From Ziziphus jujuba (taxonomy: Eukaryota; Streptophyta; Magnoliopsida; Rosales; Rhamnaceae), in the NCBI RefSeq assembly GCF_031755915.1, contig NC_083387.1, forward strand, positions 22,446,501 through 22,510,500: 64,000 bases of DNA, written 5' to 3'. A model generated the notes under the pieces. It was not told the origin of the DNA. It worked only from the letters and a program-made list of their open reading frames with translations, and made no database searches. This document shows, piece after piece, positions 12,604-25,699 of this stretch. Positions within the stretch are counted from its first letter, which is position 1. Each line of letters begins with the position of its first letter. The position numbers and the translations under genes were made by a program.

Positions 12604-13601
12604 CCTGTCCCAGTTTGAAATTATATGTAGACATCTGAATAACAAGTAAAGAGGCGTGTGTTAAATTACCCGAATGAAGGAACTCAATTTTGATTTTTCT
12701 TGTTTTTTTTTTTTTTTTTTTTTTCCCCCACTGCAGGTAGTTTGAATTTATAGAAGTAACGATTACTTTAATAAAAGGAAATGCGAAGTAAGAGACGTAT
12801 TGATTAATGAACTTTTGATGGGTCAAAATTTTGTCTTGTCATATATAAAACTAGATAATAATTTATCAATTGAACTGTTTATTTAGAGAGGATGGGGCAA
12901 AGCCGAAGCGATTATTTGATTGGACTATTATTGTATATTTCAGTATTTTTTATAAAAAAAAATAATAATAAATAAAATAAGACTAATACCGAATGCTTCA
13001 TTATTTATTTTTAAAAAATAAATAAATAAATAATATTTTTAGTTGGGTTGCTGACCTTGTAAAGACGAGCAGGTTTTTCAATATTTTTCTCAGGAGTGAA
13101 GAAATAGTCTGCTTCATTATCAATTTTGCCAATGGAATGAATTTTTTTTTCACATATGGTATATATCAAAATTTGAATACATGTTTTTTTTTTTAAATAT
13201 ATATATTTATATACACACACATTAACAAAGATACGTAATGTTGTTACATAAGGTGTGTTAATATAATTGGATGATGAGATAAATTTGATGAAGCTGGTGT
13301 TTCAATTTCCTGTAAAGCATTTTTATTGGTTTTCCTAAATTTATAGAAATGCTACATATCATCACAATCCATATGGTACCATTCAAAAGCAGCTGCTATT
13401 TATTCCACAGCCCACATTATTTGCAGTTAAAACTTGATAATCACAAGTCCAAAAAAGTGTCTTCCATTATTCAAAACTCACATGCACTAATTACTCTCCG
13501 CTTCTTATTACATCTCCCACCCTGTATTATATATATACAGATATTATATGATCTATACATTCCACTGGCCCTCTAAAACTATTTGTGCCCTCAAACATCT
13601 T
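12604..13601 (+). promoter_or_regulatory. Orphan 5' flank of a further monooxygenase copy
   Basis: This kilobase is homologous to the 5' flank of the third monooxygenase copy (62432-63421) and, less closely, to those at 7670-8810 and 43237-44360. It ends at AAACATCTT, where the intact copy continues for about 40 bp to its ATG. Here the CACTA terminus begins instead, and no monooxygenase exon follows on the far side of the element. It is a promoter region without its gene. Confidence 0.8.
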
Positions 13602-13649
13602 CACTACTAGAATCGAGCTGATACATGACTCAAGTACTGCATCGCACTA

Positions 13650-14400
13650 AATAAACAGCGATGCATTTGACGAAGTCGCCAAATATTCTGTCGTGAAATA
13701 TATAAGATAACAGGCGACGTATCATAACAGTCACCTATTAAAAATTTTTCGCGACACACATTTAATTTTTAGTGACGCATACACTAAAGTACTTATAGCG
13801 ACTCATAAAATAGCGACGCTTTATAATATTGTCGCTATAAATGTTTAGCGACACTACCATAATACGTCGCAAAATATTTATGTCGCTAAAAATTCTTCCT
13901 GAATAGCAACTCATTCATTTTTAGCGACACATTTTTTTGTCGCCTATTTAGCAACGCATTATTTTTTAGCGACGAATTATGTGAGTCTCTCTTTTAACGA
14001 CCATATATTTTTAGCGACTATTTTTTAGTGTCTCCAAATTAGCGACTAATGAATTTTTAGCGACACTTTTTTTCTTGCCTATTTAGCGACGCATTATGTT
14101 TTAGCGACAAATTTTGTGGATCGCTTTTTTAGTGACCCGTATATTTTTAGTGACGATTTTTTAGTGTCTCCAAATTAGCGACCGTTCATGTTTCAGTGAC
14201 AAATTATAAGAGTCGCATATTTATGAATTTTTAGCGACTCATTTACCCATTTAGCGACATATGCAGCAATATATTTATGTCGCTAAAATTGAAAGAATTC
14301 TTTAAGCGACATTTTGTGCAGAGTCGCGAAATTTATGAGTCGCTAGATTGATCTTATTATATGTCGTTATATATTTTAGGCGACTTTTAGTTATCTTCAT
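13650..14400. repeat. Left subterminal AGCGAC repeat array
   Basis: The motif TTTTTAGCGAC and its complement GTCGCTAAAA occur more than a dozen times in both orientations. In maize En/Spm, short subterminal repeats of this arrangement are bound by the TNPA protein, and I infer the same role here. Related AGCGAC motifs recur at the right end (27400-27590). Confidence 0.8.
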
Positions 14401-14904
14401 GAACCGCCATTTCTTTTATATTTTTTTGATTTATATTTTTTAACTTTTAAAAATTTATTAAAATATAAAATTAATTATAATACCAAAAAACCCAAACTAA
14501 CTTCGTCCAAAATAATTAGAATATAAAAATTTAAAATAAATACTTGTTCATAACAAAACAATAATCAATATAATTAAATATCATCTCATTGACATATTTT
14601 TACATATGCATACTCATTGAGATGGAAGTTGATGTCCTCATGTTGACGATATCACACCCTCATACTGCATATGGAAAAATAAAAAAATTTGTTAACACTG
14701 ACGCAAAATAAATTAATAAAAACTTAATCATTAATAAATTAATTTGTAATTTGGCAAATGAAAATTTAATGAATATTTACCTTCTTAAGGTTTGGCGTGG
14801 CACATTTCTCCTAATTGAAGTGGAAAACACATAAGAAAAAAACACATAATGAATAAATAAATATTACTTAAAATATAAGTTAATAAATATACGTACCAAT
14901 TTAT

Positions 14905-17900
14905 TTAGAAGATATTGTTTATCCATATCCCCTCACAGTCATTACGAACATAGCCACTCTCACATTCATCCTCATGATCATTTTCATCAACACTTGGCAA
15001 TTGTATGGCAAATGGATTGTGAGCCATTGTAGTATCGCCACGAACATCTTCTTCAACAAAAGTACAATGTCGTGGTGGAGTTAAAACAACAGACCATCTC
15101 GAATCAAGTTGATCTTCAACATAAAATATTTGTTGAACTTGTGAAGCCATGATGAATGGGTCAGATTTATATCCAATTTTACTAAAGTTAACACATGTAA
15201 ACCCCATCTCATCAACTTTCACACCACTGCTGTCAACCCAATCACACTTGAACACTGGAATTCGAAACATAATGTAATCGACGTCCCAAATCTCCCTTAT
15301 GATCCCATAGTATGCCATCTCCGCTAAAATTGGGTTATTATCCTTAGCACTAGCAAAATGCTCACTTTTGGCAATAACTTTGACACCACTATTTTGGGTG
15401 ACCCTCTTATTATCCATATTTATAGTGTTGAATCTAACCCCTCTAATGACATATCCTTCATGTTTCGTTACCACCCATTACGGACCATGGGCTAACCATC
15501 GTAATGTTTCAGACACTGTGTGATTAGGTTGACTTCACTCTTGTGCAATCTAGTCAATAGAAAAATATGAAAAATTAAAGCTAAAACAATGATATTATAT
15601 ATTGAATATTTAACTTTCCCATACCTTATCACGTAACCAGTACGTAAATGTACATTTGTGTTCGTCTTGAAACCATTTTGCTTTTTTTCCTCGATTTTTT
15701 TTGCTTGACTTCAAGACTTCAAAATGAATACTAAAACAAATAAAAGTTGTTGTAATTAATAAAAATATCCAACATCTCAACTTATCGATGCCTATTAATA
15801 TATTCAAAATATCAACTAAATTATACATGTTGATATATATATATATATATATTAAAAAATCAACTAATTTATACATTAACATGTATATACGCACCTGACA
15901 TACGGTTCCACTTCTGATGTATTCGAAAGTACGCATCTATGAACTTGCTCCCAAAGTTGTTAATCAATTGATTGATTTTTTCCACCTTTAATGGGGGCAC
16001 CAACATCATCCTTATCATTTAACTTTTGATATCTATCAATTGGGTTTCCAACTGCATCTAATCCTCTCTGAAATTCACTACAAAACTCAATCACTTCTTC
16101 ACATATGTAACCCTCGGCAATACAACCTTCTGGCCGATTTTTGTTTCAAACATAACTTTTCAATACTTTCATGTACCTCTCAAACGGGTACATCCACCTG
16201 AAATGTATTGGTCCACACAATCTTACCTCTCGAACCAAATGTACAGTTAGATGAACCATTACATCAAAAAATGATGGTGGAAAGAATTTCTCTAAAAGGC
16301 ACAAAGTTATGACAAGATCATTTTGAATATTTTCCAATTTAGCAACAATGATAGACTTCTTGCAAATTGCATTGAAGAAAAAACAAAGTCTTGCAATTGC
16401 ATGTCTCACATGTTTAGGAAGGATTGCACGAATTGCAAAAGGCAAGAGTTGTTGCATCAATGTATGACAATCATGAGATTTCAATCCTACCATCTTTAAG
16501 TCCTCCATTGAAACAAGATTCCTAAAGTTTGAAGAATAACCATCTGGAACCTTTAAGTGTGCTAAACACTTACAAAACAATTTCTTCTCATGCTTTAATA
16601 ATGTATAGCAGGCCGGTGGTAGGAAAGTTTGATTTCCTTGAGGCTTAGGGGCCAAGTCTTTCCTCAAACCCATTTCTTGTAAATCTAATTGAGCATTAAC
16701 TCCGTCCTTCGTCTGACTAGGAATATTGAGCAATGTACCATATATGCTCTCACAGACATTTTTCTCAATATGCATGACATCTAAATTATGTCGCACATGG
16801 AGAAATTTCCAATATTCCAATTAAAAAAAAATGGACTTCCTTTTCCAACATTCTTCAGAATCAACAGTCCTTTTCCTTTTGTGTGAGTTATCAAATCTCA
16901 TTGCATTAAGCTTATCTAAGATTTCTTCTCCAGTCAACAGTTTTGGAGGCACTCCAAATTCTTGAAATCCATTGAAAGCCTTCTTTTGCCTTCTATAGTG
17001 ATGATTTGGAGGAAGAAATCTTCTATGCCCGGTAAAACTCATTTTTTTTCCATGCTTTAGCCTTGTAGCAAAAGTATTTTCACTGCAAATTGGACAAGTA
17101 TAATATCCCTTCACCGCATGACCGGACAAGTTACCATAAGCTGGGAAATCATTTATTATCCATAGCAACACTGCCTTCAAAGTGAATTTCTCCTGACGGT
17201 AAGCATCGAAGACCGTAACACCCTCATTCCACAATCGCTGCAGGTCTTCAACTAACGGCTCCATGTATACATCAATTTGTTTTCCTGGTTGCTTCGGTCC
17301 AGAAATTAGAAGACTTAACATCATAAATTTCCACTTCATACACAACCAAGGAGGAAGATTATACACAACCATCATCACAGGCCAACAACTATACCTACTA
17401 CTCAACATATTATGTGGATTAACTCCATCAGCCGCGGTCCCAAGTCTCAAATTCCTATCTTCGGATGCAAAGTTTGGCCATAAACGATCAACCAACTTCC
17501 AAGATGGAGAATCCGCAGGGTGTTGCATTTCTCCTGTCTTAACCTTTCTCCCATTGGCATGCCATGTCAAATTCTTAGCTGTTTCCACACTACGAAACAT
17601 TCGTTTAAAACGCGGAATAATAGGAAAGTACCATAAAACTTTATTTGGAATATTGCTAGCAACTCCATTCTTATCAATTTTCCATCTAGCAGATCCACAT
17701 TTAGGACATTCATTAAGGTCCACATATTCCTTCCTAAACAGAATACAACTTTTAGGACATGCATGAATCTTGATGTACTCCATTCCCAAAGCACTCAAAG
17801 TCTTCTTAACATTGTACATGGAAGTTGGCAACACATTGTCATTTGGTAACATCTCGGATAACAATTGCAACAGTACATCAAAGCTCTTATCAGAATATCC

Positions 17901-18383
17901 ATATCTTACCTTTAAGTTGTACAATTTAACCAAGGCCAACAACTTGGTAAATTTGGTACAACCTACGTACAAAGGTTTCTTCGCATCCTCCAATAAGGTA
18001 GCAAATTCATTAGGATCATTATCAAAAGTTTCTAATGCAGCACGGGTCATGTCTAAGCTATTGAAAGCCACGTCTTCCTTACTACTACTATCATTTTCAT
18101 TATATTCTACATTAATATTCCCAAAATGAGAAGATGGTCTAATAACATCAGCACATGACTCACCATGCCAAATCCATCGCCGATAGTTGACATCAAACCC
18201 ATTCCAATATATATGGCCTTTAATATCCCTAATAGTATGGATTTTCATATTCCCGCATTGCATGCAAGGACACCGTATGGCATTACAATCATTGGCATTC
18301 TCCATGCTAAATTTCAAAAATTCACTCACCCCCTTAGCAAAATCGCTTGAGGTTCTATCCTTCGTTATCCACGACTTATCCAT
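14905..18383 (-). pseudogene. CACTA TNP2 transposase, degenerate
   Basis: Catalytic transposase gene of the element. From the ATG at 18383 the frame gives an N-terminal transposase-associated domain (CPCMQCGN), then the TNP2 domain with a CPKCG pair and the TWHANGR and DGVNPHN segments. DUF4218 follows (LDVMHIEKNVCES at the start of the second stretch). A last exon at 14905-15474 carries a DUF4216-type C-terminus (PVFKCDWVDSSGVKVDE). In-frame stops break it: TAA at 16821-16823 just before EYWKFLHVRHN, TGA at 16146-16148 in a KSYV-NKNRPEGC context, and TAA at 15478-15480. The frame is otherwise continuous for 2.2 kb. C-terminal exons lie between 15600 and 16140. The product is probably not functional as a whole. 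Confidence 0.85.
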
Positions 18384-19560
18384 TTCCCTACCAATCTAAA
18401 CAGAACAATATCACAAAAAAAATTATCGACAAAAGCAAGATTAAGAAAACCCATCGCAAACAAATTATCGACAAAAGCAAGATTAAGAAAACCCATCGCA
18501 AACAAATTATCGACAAAAGCAAATTAAGAAAACCCATCGCAAACAAATTATCCACAAAAACAAGATTAAGAAAACCCAGCGAACCTAACCTTCGGGTATA
18601 ATGAATAAATAAATAAAAAATAACCCAATCCACCACATGTCACCGCCAATCATAAAGCGAAAAGAAACTCACCGAAACCATGGAGACGAAGAAAGAAGAA
18701 TCCAAGCTAACCACGAGGGCGACACAGAGAAATCCGACTTCCAAATAGCAATGCAAGCAAATGGAATATTAAACACGAAATATCCCACTCTTCAAGTCTC
18801 TTTTAGATTGCTTCCAATTCTAACACCTATTATGAAGTGTACTAACACATATTTTGTGAAAAGAAATGGTATTCAAAATCCCGCGTAAATTTTGAAAACG
18901 CGCCAAAAATTTTAAGAAATTGGATAAACAGGCGACATATTCAGATAAACTGTGTCGCTAAAGGATAAACAGTTTCATAGACGCTCTTTTTTTTTAATTC
19001 TTTTAAAACAAATAAGTTTCTCCAAGTACTGTTTATTTCCTTCTTAAACTTTTGGCAATAACTCTAAAATTGTAATTTTTCGCTTAAAAAAGTAGATGAT
19101 CTAGCGACTTATTGATATAAACAGACGACACATTTACATATAAAAGGGTCGCCTTATCCAATAGTAATTAAAATTTATTTTTTAATTTTAGTTACTTTTT
19201 TTAAAATTATGTCCAAAAATATTTCCACATAGCATTCCAATGAACACCAAGTCAATTAATCTAAAAATATAAAACAGTTCTATCAATGCTCTTTTCAATT
19301 ATTCACATATATGAGTATACACAAACACAAAAACACATCTCACGACATAATTTGAGATAGGATATAACAATTGTAAATTGGTCTAAAGCAAGGACCCATA
19401 GTCCAATTGCTCGAAGTAAGTATGTTCAACGAGTTGCACTTTCATGTTTTTGGCTATCAGTGATAGTTTATATGAACCCAAATAAACTAATAGATTACAT
19501 TTGGGAAGGACATTTCAAATAAAAAGCGACGCATTAAAATATTTATGAGTCGCTTACGAG
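18384..19560. other. Leader of TNP2 gene with tandem repeat
   Basis: 5' region of the TNP2 gene. Positions 18421-18580 hold four copies of a roughly 42-bp repeat (core ATTATCGACAAAAGCAAG). No further protein-coding signal is visible. Isolated GGCGAC motifs occur near 18930, 19120 and 19530. Confidence 0.6.
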
Positions 19561-19689
19561 CAAATAATTTGTTTTTTTGGGTTTGTGATCTTTCTGTTTA
19601 ATCAATCTCATATTCTTTCAGCATCAAATAACCAGTGAAAATATTTAAACAAGATAAAGAAAGTGTTTTTGTTTTTTTGTTTTTTTTTT

Positions 19690-20780
19690 ATAAATTATAA
19701 GTAATAGGCGACGCATAATCACTCTTATGCGTCGCCTATAATCCAATGTTTCTTTTTTTTTTAAATCTTCCTGTTTAATCAATTTGATTTTCTTTGACTA
19801 TCAAATAACCAGTGAAAATATTTAAACAAGATAAAGAAAGTTTTTTTTTTGTTTTTTTGTTTCTTATAAATTATAAGTAATAGGCGACGCATAATCACTC
19901 TTATGCATCGCCTATAATCAAATTTTAATTTTTTTTTTTATCTTCCTGTTTAATCAATTTGATTTTCTTTCAACATCAAATAACCAGTGAAAATATTTAA
20001 ATAAAATAAAGAAAGTCCCTTTTTTTTATATTATAGTAATAGGTGACGCATAATCACTCTTATGCGTCGCCTATAATCAAATTTTAATTTTTTAATTTTT
20101 TTATATTCCTGTTTAATCAATTTGATTTTCTTTCAGCATCAAATAACCAGTGAAAATATTTAAACAAGATTAAGAAATTTTTTTTTTTAAATTATAGTAA
20201 TAGGCGACGCATAATCACTCTTATGCGTCGCCTATAATCAAATTTTATTTTTTATTTTTTTTATCTTCCTGTTTAATCAATTTGATTTTCTTTCAGTATC
20301 AAATAACCAGTTGAAATATTTAAACAAGATAAAGTAGGTTTTTTTGGTTCTTTTTTTTTTCAAATTATGAGTAATAGGCGACTCATAATCACTTTTATGC
20401 GTCGCCGATAATCAAATATAAATTTTTTTGGTTCGTTTTTTTAACTCAATTTGATTTTCTTTACAAAATCAAATATCCTGTTAATATATTTAAGCAACTT
20501 ATTAAATTAACAAATTTTTTGTTTAATTAATGTTAGCAAATATATATATTTGGTGTGTGATCTTTCTATTTAATCAATCTGATTTTCTCTCAACATCAAA
20601 TCACCAGTGAAAATATTTAAACAACATGAATGAGTTTTTTTTTTTTTTTTTTTGTTAATCAATCTGATTTTCTTTCAAGTATATTTATTTTTTATTTAAC
20701 ATTTCAAAACACTTAAAATTTATATGCTTTTTAATTTTTATAGGCGACGTAGTTTCTTCTTTATACGTCGCTCGTTCTAA
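19690..20780. repeat. Central palindrome array of the CACTA element
   Basis: Tandem units of about 160-176 bp. Each has an A/T-rich spacer (TTGATTTTCTTTCAGCATC, ACCAGTGAAAATATTTAAAC) and one palindrome with stem ATAGGCGACGCATAA, loop TCACTC and the complementary arm. The first is perfect over 15 bp (19704-19718 with 19725-19739). Others begin near 19880, 20039, 20200 and 20373, with 0-3 mismatches. A degenerate one is at about 20741. The array lies between the two divergently transcribed element genes, where their promoters must be. Confidence 0.9.
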
Positions 20781-21059
20781 TTTCATTTTTTTTTTCTTTT
20801 GTATTTCCATTTTTTCGTTTGTAAGTGTCTTTAAATATTTTTATTTTCCCCTAAAATGTTTTTAATAACCATTTTTTATGCCCCAATATTCATGAAATAT
20901 TAGAAATAAAATGGCATGTTAATCTATGGGCTTTCTTTTCAACAATTAACCCCAAGTACGGAAACTTGAGAGTTGGAAGCAATCTAGGGGGTATGAGAAG
21001 ATTTTGAAGGATCACACTCTCATTATGCACTCTTGTTTCTTTCAAGGGTTTGAAGGATT

Positions 21060-21968
21060 TTGTGGGTTTCTTTCCTAAATTTAAAAGTTCCTTCTTCCTC
21101 TGCTTCTTCCTTCTTGCCAGTGGTTGGGTTGGAAGAACTTCACCCTCTTGCCGTCGCCGTCGCCGTCGCCATGTTCGGTGGGTCCTGTACATCGCCGTCG
21201 CGCTGGGTGGCTAGGGTTTTTGCCATCTCGTCACCGGGATTGGGTTGCTGGGTTTCTGCCGTGCCGTCTCCGTCGGCTGCTGTGGTGGCTTGAAGTTCCT
21301 CTTGATTGCTTGATTTGTAAAGGTGTGCTGTTTTTGTGTGCTGTTTTTCATCCCTTTTGGGGTTCGGTGGTGTATGTGTGCTGTTTTTGTGTGCTGTTTT
21401 TCATCCCTTTTGGGGTTCGGTGGTGTATGTGTTTGCTGGAAAAAATATTCTGTTTGCTGGTTTTTTTGTTTTTTTAAATATTTGTTTGTTACTGTAATTT
21501 TGGTGGGGTTTTATGTTGTCAAAATCATGGCTTGTTGTCGACAATGGGTTGGCTAAATTTTGTTTGGAAAAATAGCTATATTTATTGAGTGGGGTTCGAT
21601 TGTATGTAAAGCAAAATGATATGCTAATATTTGTATTATGTGTTTATATGGTTAAATTCAAGATATAGCCTTTATAAATTGCGTGGGAAATGTCAGAGGT
21701 GGTGCTCTGTTGCGGGTCTTAAAATGACGTTGTTTGTACGACTCAAAATCCATTAGTGATTTAGTCGCCGGATGCAAAGTTTGAAAATGTTAATGACTGT
21801 TAAAGAGGATAGATGTTAAGAGAAGATACTATTACTGCATCACTTGGTAAATAAATTACATGAATTTATCGTTTATTATTGTTATTAATGGTTTATTCAT
21901 TATACTACACCCTATGTTCATATTGTTAGTAATATTAATTTGTGTTTATGTTTTTTGTATGTAGAATT
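21060..21968 (+). promoter_or_regulatory. GC-rich leader of the Ulp1-type CACTA gene
   Basis: A locally GC-rich stretch (CCGTCG triplets, 21150-21290) in otherwise AT-rich DNA looks like an untranslated first exon. The acceptor GTAG at 21962-21965, just before the ATG at 21969, implies an intron in the leader. Positions 21323-21430 contain two copies of a 53-bp direct repeat. The short reading frames here look incidental. Confidence 0.5.
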
Positions 21969-22436
21969 ATGGATCCTTTTAATGAACATGTCCTCTCAGA
22001 TGGGGATGGCGCTAGATCACCATCTAGTGATATGGAAAGGCCGAATACGTCATTCCCAAGGCGTAGAAAACGAGGGGCCACAACAGTGAAAGGCCTTCGG
22101 AAGCATTTGGCGGGAAACAAAAGCTTGGAACCTCAATATAATGAGGTTGGAGTTGCTATTAACTCTGAGGCCGTTCGACTAAACAATTTGGAGGGCTCGT
22201 TGGCTAGGAGCACAATACCAATTAATATACCTAATTGGAGAGATGTGTCCGATAGGTTAAAAGATAACCTATGGGCATCAATAAAGGTACGGAGTGCATT
22301 ATTGTTAGATATTGTTTATTATGAATAATATTTAATTGATGGAGATTTTATAATTCTTTTTTTGCATTTGCAGCTTGTATATATGCATTTTACTTGCATT
22401 TCTAACTTACCACATTTACTTGTCAATCAATGTTAC

Positions 22437-22480
<44 letters not shown>

Positions 22481-23725
22481 GTAGCAATATACGGTTAAGG
22501 ATGATAGTTTTAGGAAGGCAACTTTAAAAGATTGTTGTGACAAATGGAGAAAATTCAAGAATTACTTATGTAGATATTTTGTTCGACCATATATTGACAT
22601 ACCTGAAAAGTTGAAGCATCGACCCTCAATTTATGAATTCATAAGCCAAGAGGTGTGGGATGATTTTCTACAACAAAGGTTGTCGGATAAATTCCAGGTA
22701 TAGTTTTATTTAATGCACGTTAATGTTGTCTTAAACATTATTTATATAAAAATTAAAAATTGTTATGGTGACTTATGTTATTTGGGTTTTCTAATATGTT
22801 TGTTTATAACTTTTGTAGGCATTAAGTCAAAAATATTCGGAAAAACGACAATTAAACAAGTATCCGCATAGGATGGGTGCAATGGGCTACGCGAGATTAG
22901 AAAGAGGCATTATATGCAATTTATTTTTATTTACATTTAACCATATTAATTTTGTCATTGTTGCTTGATCACTTGCATTATTAAAATTAATTTATTTGTA
23001 ATTTTGAAGCAACTTGAAAGAGGCACCGAAGATTATGTAGACCGAGATGACCTGTGGATACGGGCACGTATGGGGAAGGATGGAAAATATGCAAATGAAG
23101 AAACTGAACATGTAGCGGAAAAAATTGTGAGCAATGTATTTTTTATGAATATTTGTTGCATATATTATTATTTAGTTCATTATTATATAAACTGATATAT
23201 TCAATCATTTAAACAATATATTGTAGAATGACTTAAAGAAGAAGGCAACAGAAGGAGAAATTCAGCCTTCACCTCCGGTGGATATCCTAACACAAGCTTT
23301 GGGAAAAGAGGAGTATGGAGGTAGGCTTAGGGGTCAAGGCAAAGGATACACGGTGAATAACTTTTTCCATACTCCTAAGCCGAGTTCACAAAAAAAGACC
23401 AAGTCGGAGGGAAGTGGAAACAATTCAATCTATGAGATGCTGCTCAAAGGTCTGGTGGCTATCGTCAAAAATTCAAGCAGTAGCAGTGCCGCCCAAGTTG
23501 ATGCGCTCATATCGGCATGTGGTATTGAGATTCCGTCACTCGCTCATCCAGTCGATACTGTTGCTGCTCCTGGGACCCAAGTCGATGATGTTGCTGGTCA
23601 AGGGACCCCCCCAGCCGATGATGTTAATGCTCCTGGGACCCAAGTCGATGATGTTGCTGCTCATGGGACCCAATCTACATCTTGGATTGATGCTCCTCGG
23701 ATCTATCCTGAGGTAATTATTTCAC

Positions 23726-23760
<35 letters not shown>

Positions 23761-25524
23761 AGTGGGTTATTACTATCTATATAGCTCCCACGGTTGAAGA
23801 GTCTTACCTACCGCCATGAGGTCATGGGATCGAGTTTTTAAGTTGAAGGAATATTGTCATGTGAACATATATTAATCTTTTTATTTTTTTTTTAAAACTT
23901 TGCAGGGTGTAAAATGCAATCTTGCACAAGTCAATGTTGGCCATATAGTAGCACGTGGCACTTTGGTACCTTCGCTGCCAACGGATATGTGCCATGGTGT
24001 GAAGCTAGGTGCAGCAAATTATAAGGTCACTGTTGATGACGTTATTGATGGATTTGCACCTTTGCCTATTCCATCATTTGACATCATACGTGTCGGTGAT
24101 GCTGAAGGTGCATTTGTTGCATGGCCAAGAGATCTTGTTATCTTGCCATCTGAGGAGGTATTGTTCGATGCAGCTATATATATTACTGAAGTTTAAAATA
24201 ATTTCATTTTTGTTCTATTTTAAATGTTGTTTGTTGATATTTTGTAGGGAAGCTCGAACAGGTCAAATGTTGAGAATGATCAAGATGATAATGTTGATCC
24301 CTTAGTCGTTACCCCAACGATCCAAGAGTTGCTAAGTTGGATCAAGGACGTCGATAGCGATCATTTATGGTGTTTTAATATGAAAAAAAAGATCTTTGGG
24401 GAAGAACAACAGTTGGGCATAGCGAGTAGCGATATAAACGATTTTTGTTACATGGAAGAATTATCTTCCGAATGCATCTTGTTCTACATAAGGTAAACTA
24501 AATTTGGATGTCTTTATAACTAATTCTTTAATTTAATTAATTAAACACTATAATTACTTGTAATCGGATTATGTAGGCATTTATGTGAGGGATTGATGGG
24601 CTCCTTCGAAGGGAATTATTGCTTTGTTCATCCGGATATTATTGCTTCGGTTGGTCATCCAAACCCTCATGAACGGATATTAAATATATTGAGTAGATGG
24701 CAAGATGCAAGAAATAATCAACTATGGTTCTTTCCCTACTGTGCAAGGTAATATTGTGTTAGTTTTAATTGAATTATGTTGTGAAAATATTAATTTCGAG
24801 AAACATCATATTAACTAAAATATTTATTGGTGTTTTTAGGAATCATTGGATGCTATGTGTTGTTGATTTATACAAAGTAGTAGCATGGTTTTTTGATTCT
24901 TTGAAAACTCATAAGAATATAATTGATAAGGATCTAAAAACTTTGCTTGACGAGTAAGTTAATTAATAACTCTAATATTTTTAATTAATTGTTCTTATAT
25001 TGGATTTGTACTTTTGAAGCTACTGTATAATCTTATACAATATTTATATTTCTATATAGTTCCTTCATTGCATGGAACCAAGGAAAGACATTTGAAAAGA
25101 AACTTCGGTGGCAAAATACTAAGGTAATTATTATATATAAACTTAGCATTATTAGTTGTTAGTTAATTTAAATACTTGTATATATTCGTATCTAATATTA
25201 CACATAATTTACTGTTTGCAAATTTAGACACCGATGCAGCCCGGGAATATGGAATGCGGTTACTATATGATGATGATAATGCGAGATATCATTAGGCACA
25301 AAGTTCCTCCCCGGGAGTTAAGAGGAATGGTAAATTATTATTAATTTCATGATTTCATCATATTTCTATTATGTAATAATTAATATTTATGATTATTTGT
25401 ATATGTATTAACATAAGTTTCTCATGTTCAGTACGAAGGTGTCACTTGGTTACAAGCTGAAAATGTCAACGAATTTAGAGATGAATGGGCAACAGCGATG
25501 ATCACAAGTATCTCAAACCAATGA
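21969..25524 (+). CDS. CACTA Transposase_24 / Ulp1-like cysteine protease gene
   Basis: Second gene of the element. Exons by GT-AG borders: 21969-22286, 22485-22697, 22819-about 22900, 23010-23126, 23227-23712, 23906-24157, 24248-24492, 24577-24747, 24840-24953, 25060-25123, 25228-25329 and 25432-25524. Phases agree at every junction except the end of exon 3, where I find no clean donor. The N-terminal half has the plant En/Spm Transposase_24 signature (KDCCDKWRKFKNYLC, then DDLWIRARMGKDGKY). A region rich in PGTQVDDV repeats and a conserved middle domain follow. The C-terminal part is a C48/Ulp1 fold with NHWMLCVVDL (His), AWFFDS (Asp), and MQPGNMECGYYMM (Gln and Cys). The catalytic residues all look present. 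The target, SUMO-like or other, is unknown. Confidence 0.82.
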
Positions 25525-25699
25525 ATATATATGCATGGTAGTGAAATAGCTAGCTTTTTTTAGTAGCTTTTGTTTGTACATATAAAATATCGTAGACAAA
25601 TTTATGAAAATCGCTCATAAGGTAGTATTTGTTTTGCATGAACTTTGGTTTTAAACATACAAATTTTACAAAATTTCAAACAATATTAAAAATAATTAA

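Larger units (their letters stand above)
1..13601. repeat. Segmental duplication, copy A
   Basis: Positions 1-13601 align collinearly with 31114-63421 once two transposons in copy B are removed: 1-7665 matches 31114-38592, 7658-12603 matches 43229-48433, and 12595-13601 matches 62423-63421. By eye most of it differs only by scattered substitutions and small indels. The left edge of the duplication is outside the window. The right edge in copy A is the CACTA insertion at 13602. The copies are in direct orientation about 31 kb apart. Confidence 0.93.

Noticed and set aside
19690..20440. Regular repeat array resembling a CRISPR
   Set aside because: Plant context, units of 160-176 bp with conserved spacers, and location inside a CACTA element; this is a transposon repeat array.
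21060..21560. Open frames of 77-117 codons in the GC-rich stretch
   Set aside because: They precede the real ATG of the Ulp1-type gene, include a 53-bp direct repeat and look like untranslated leader; no recognisable domain.
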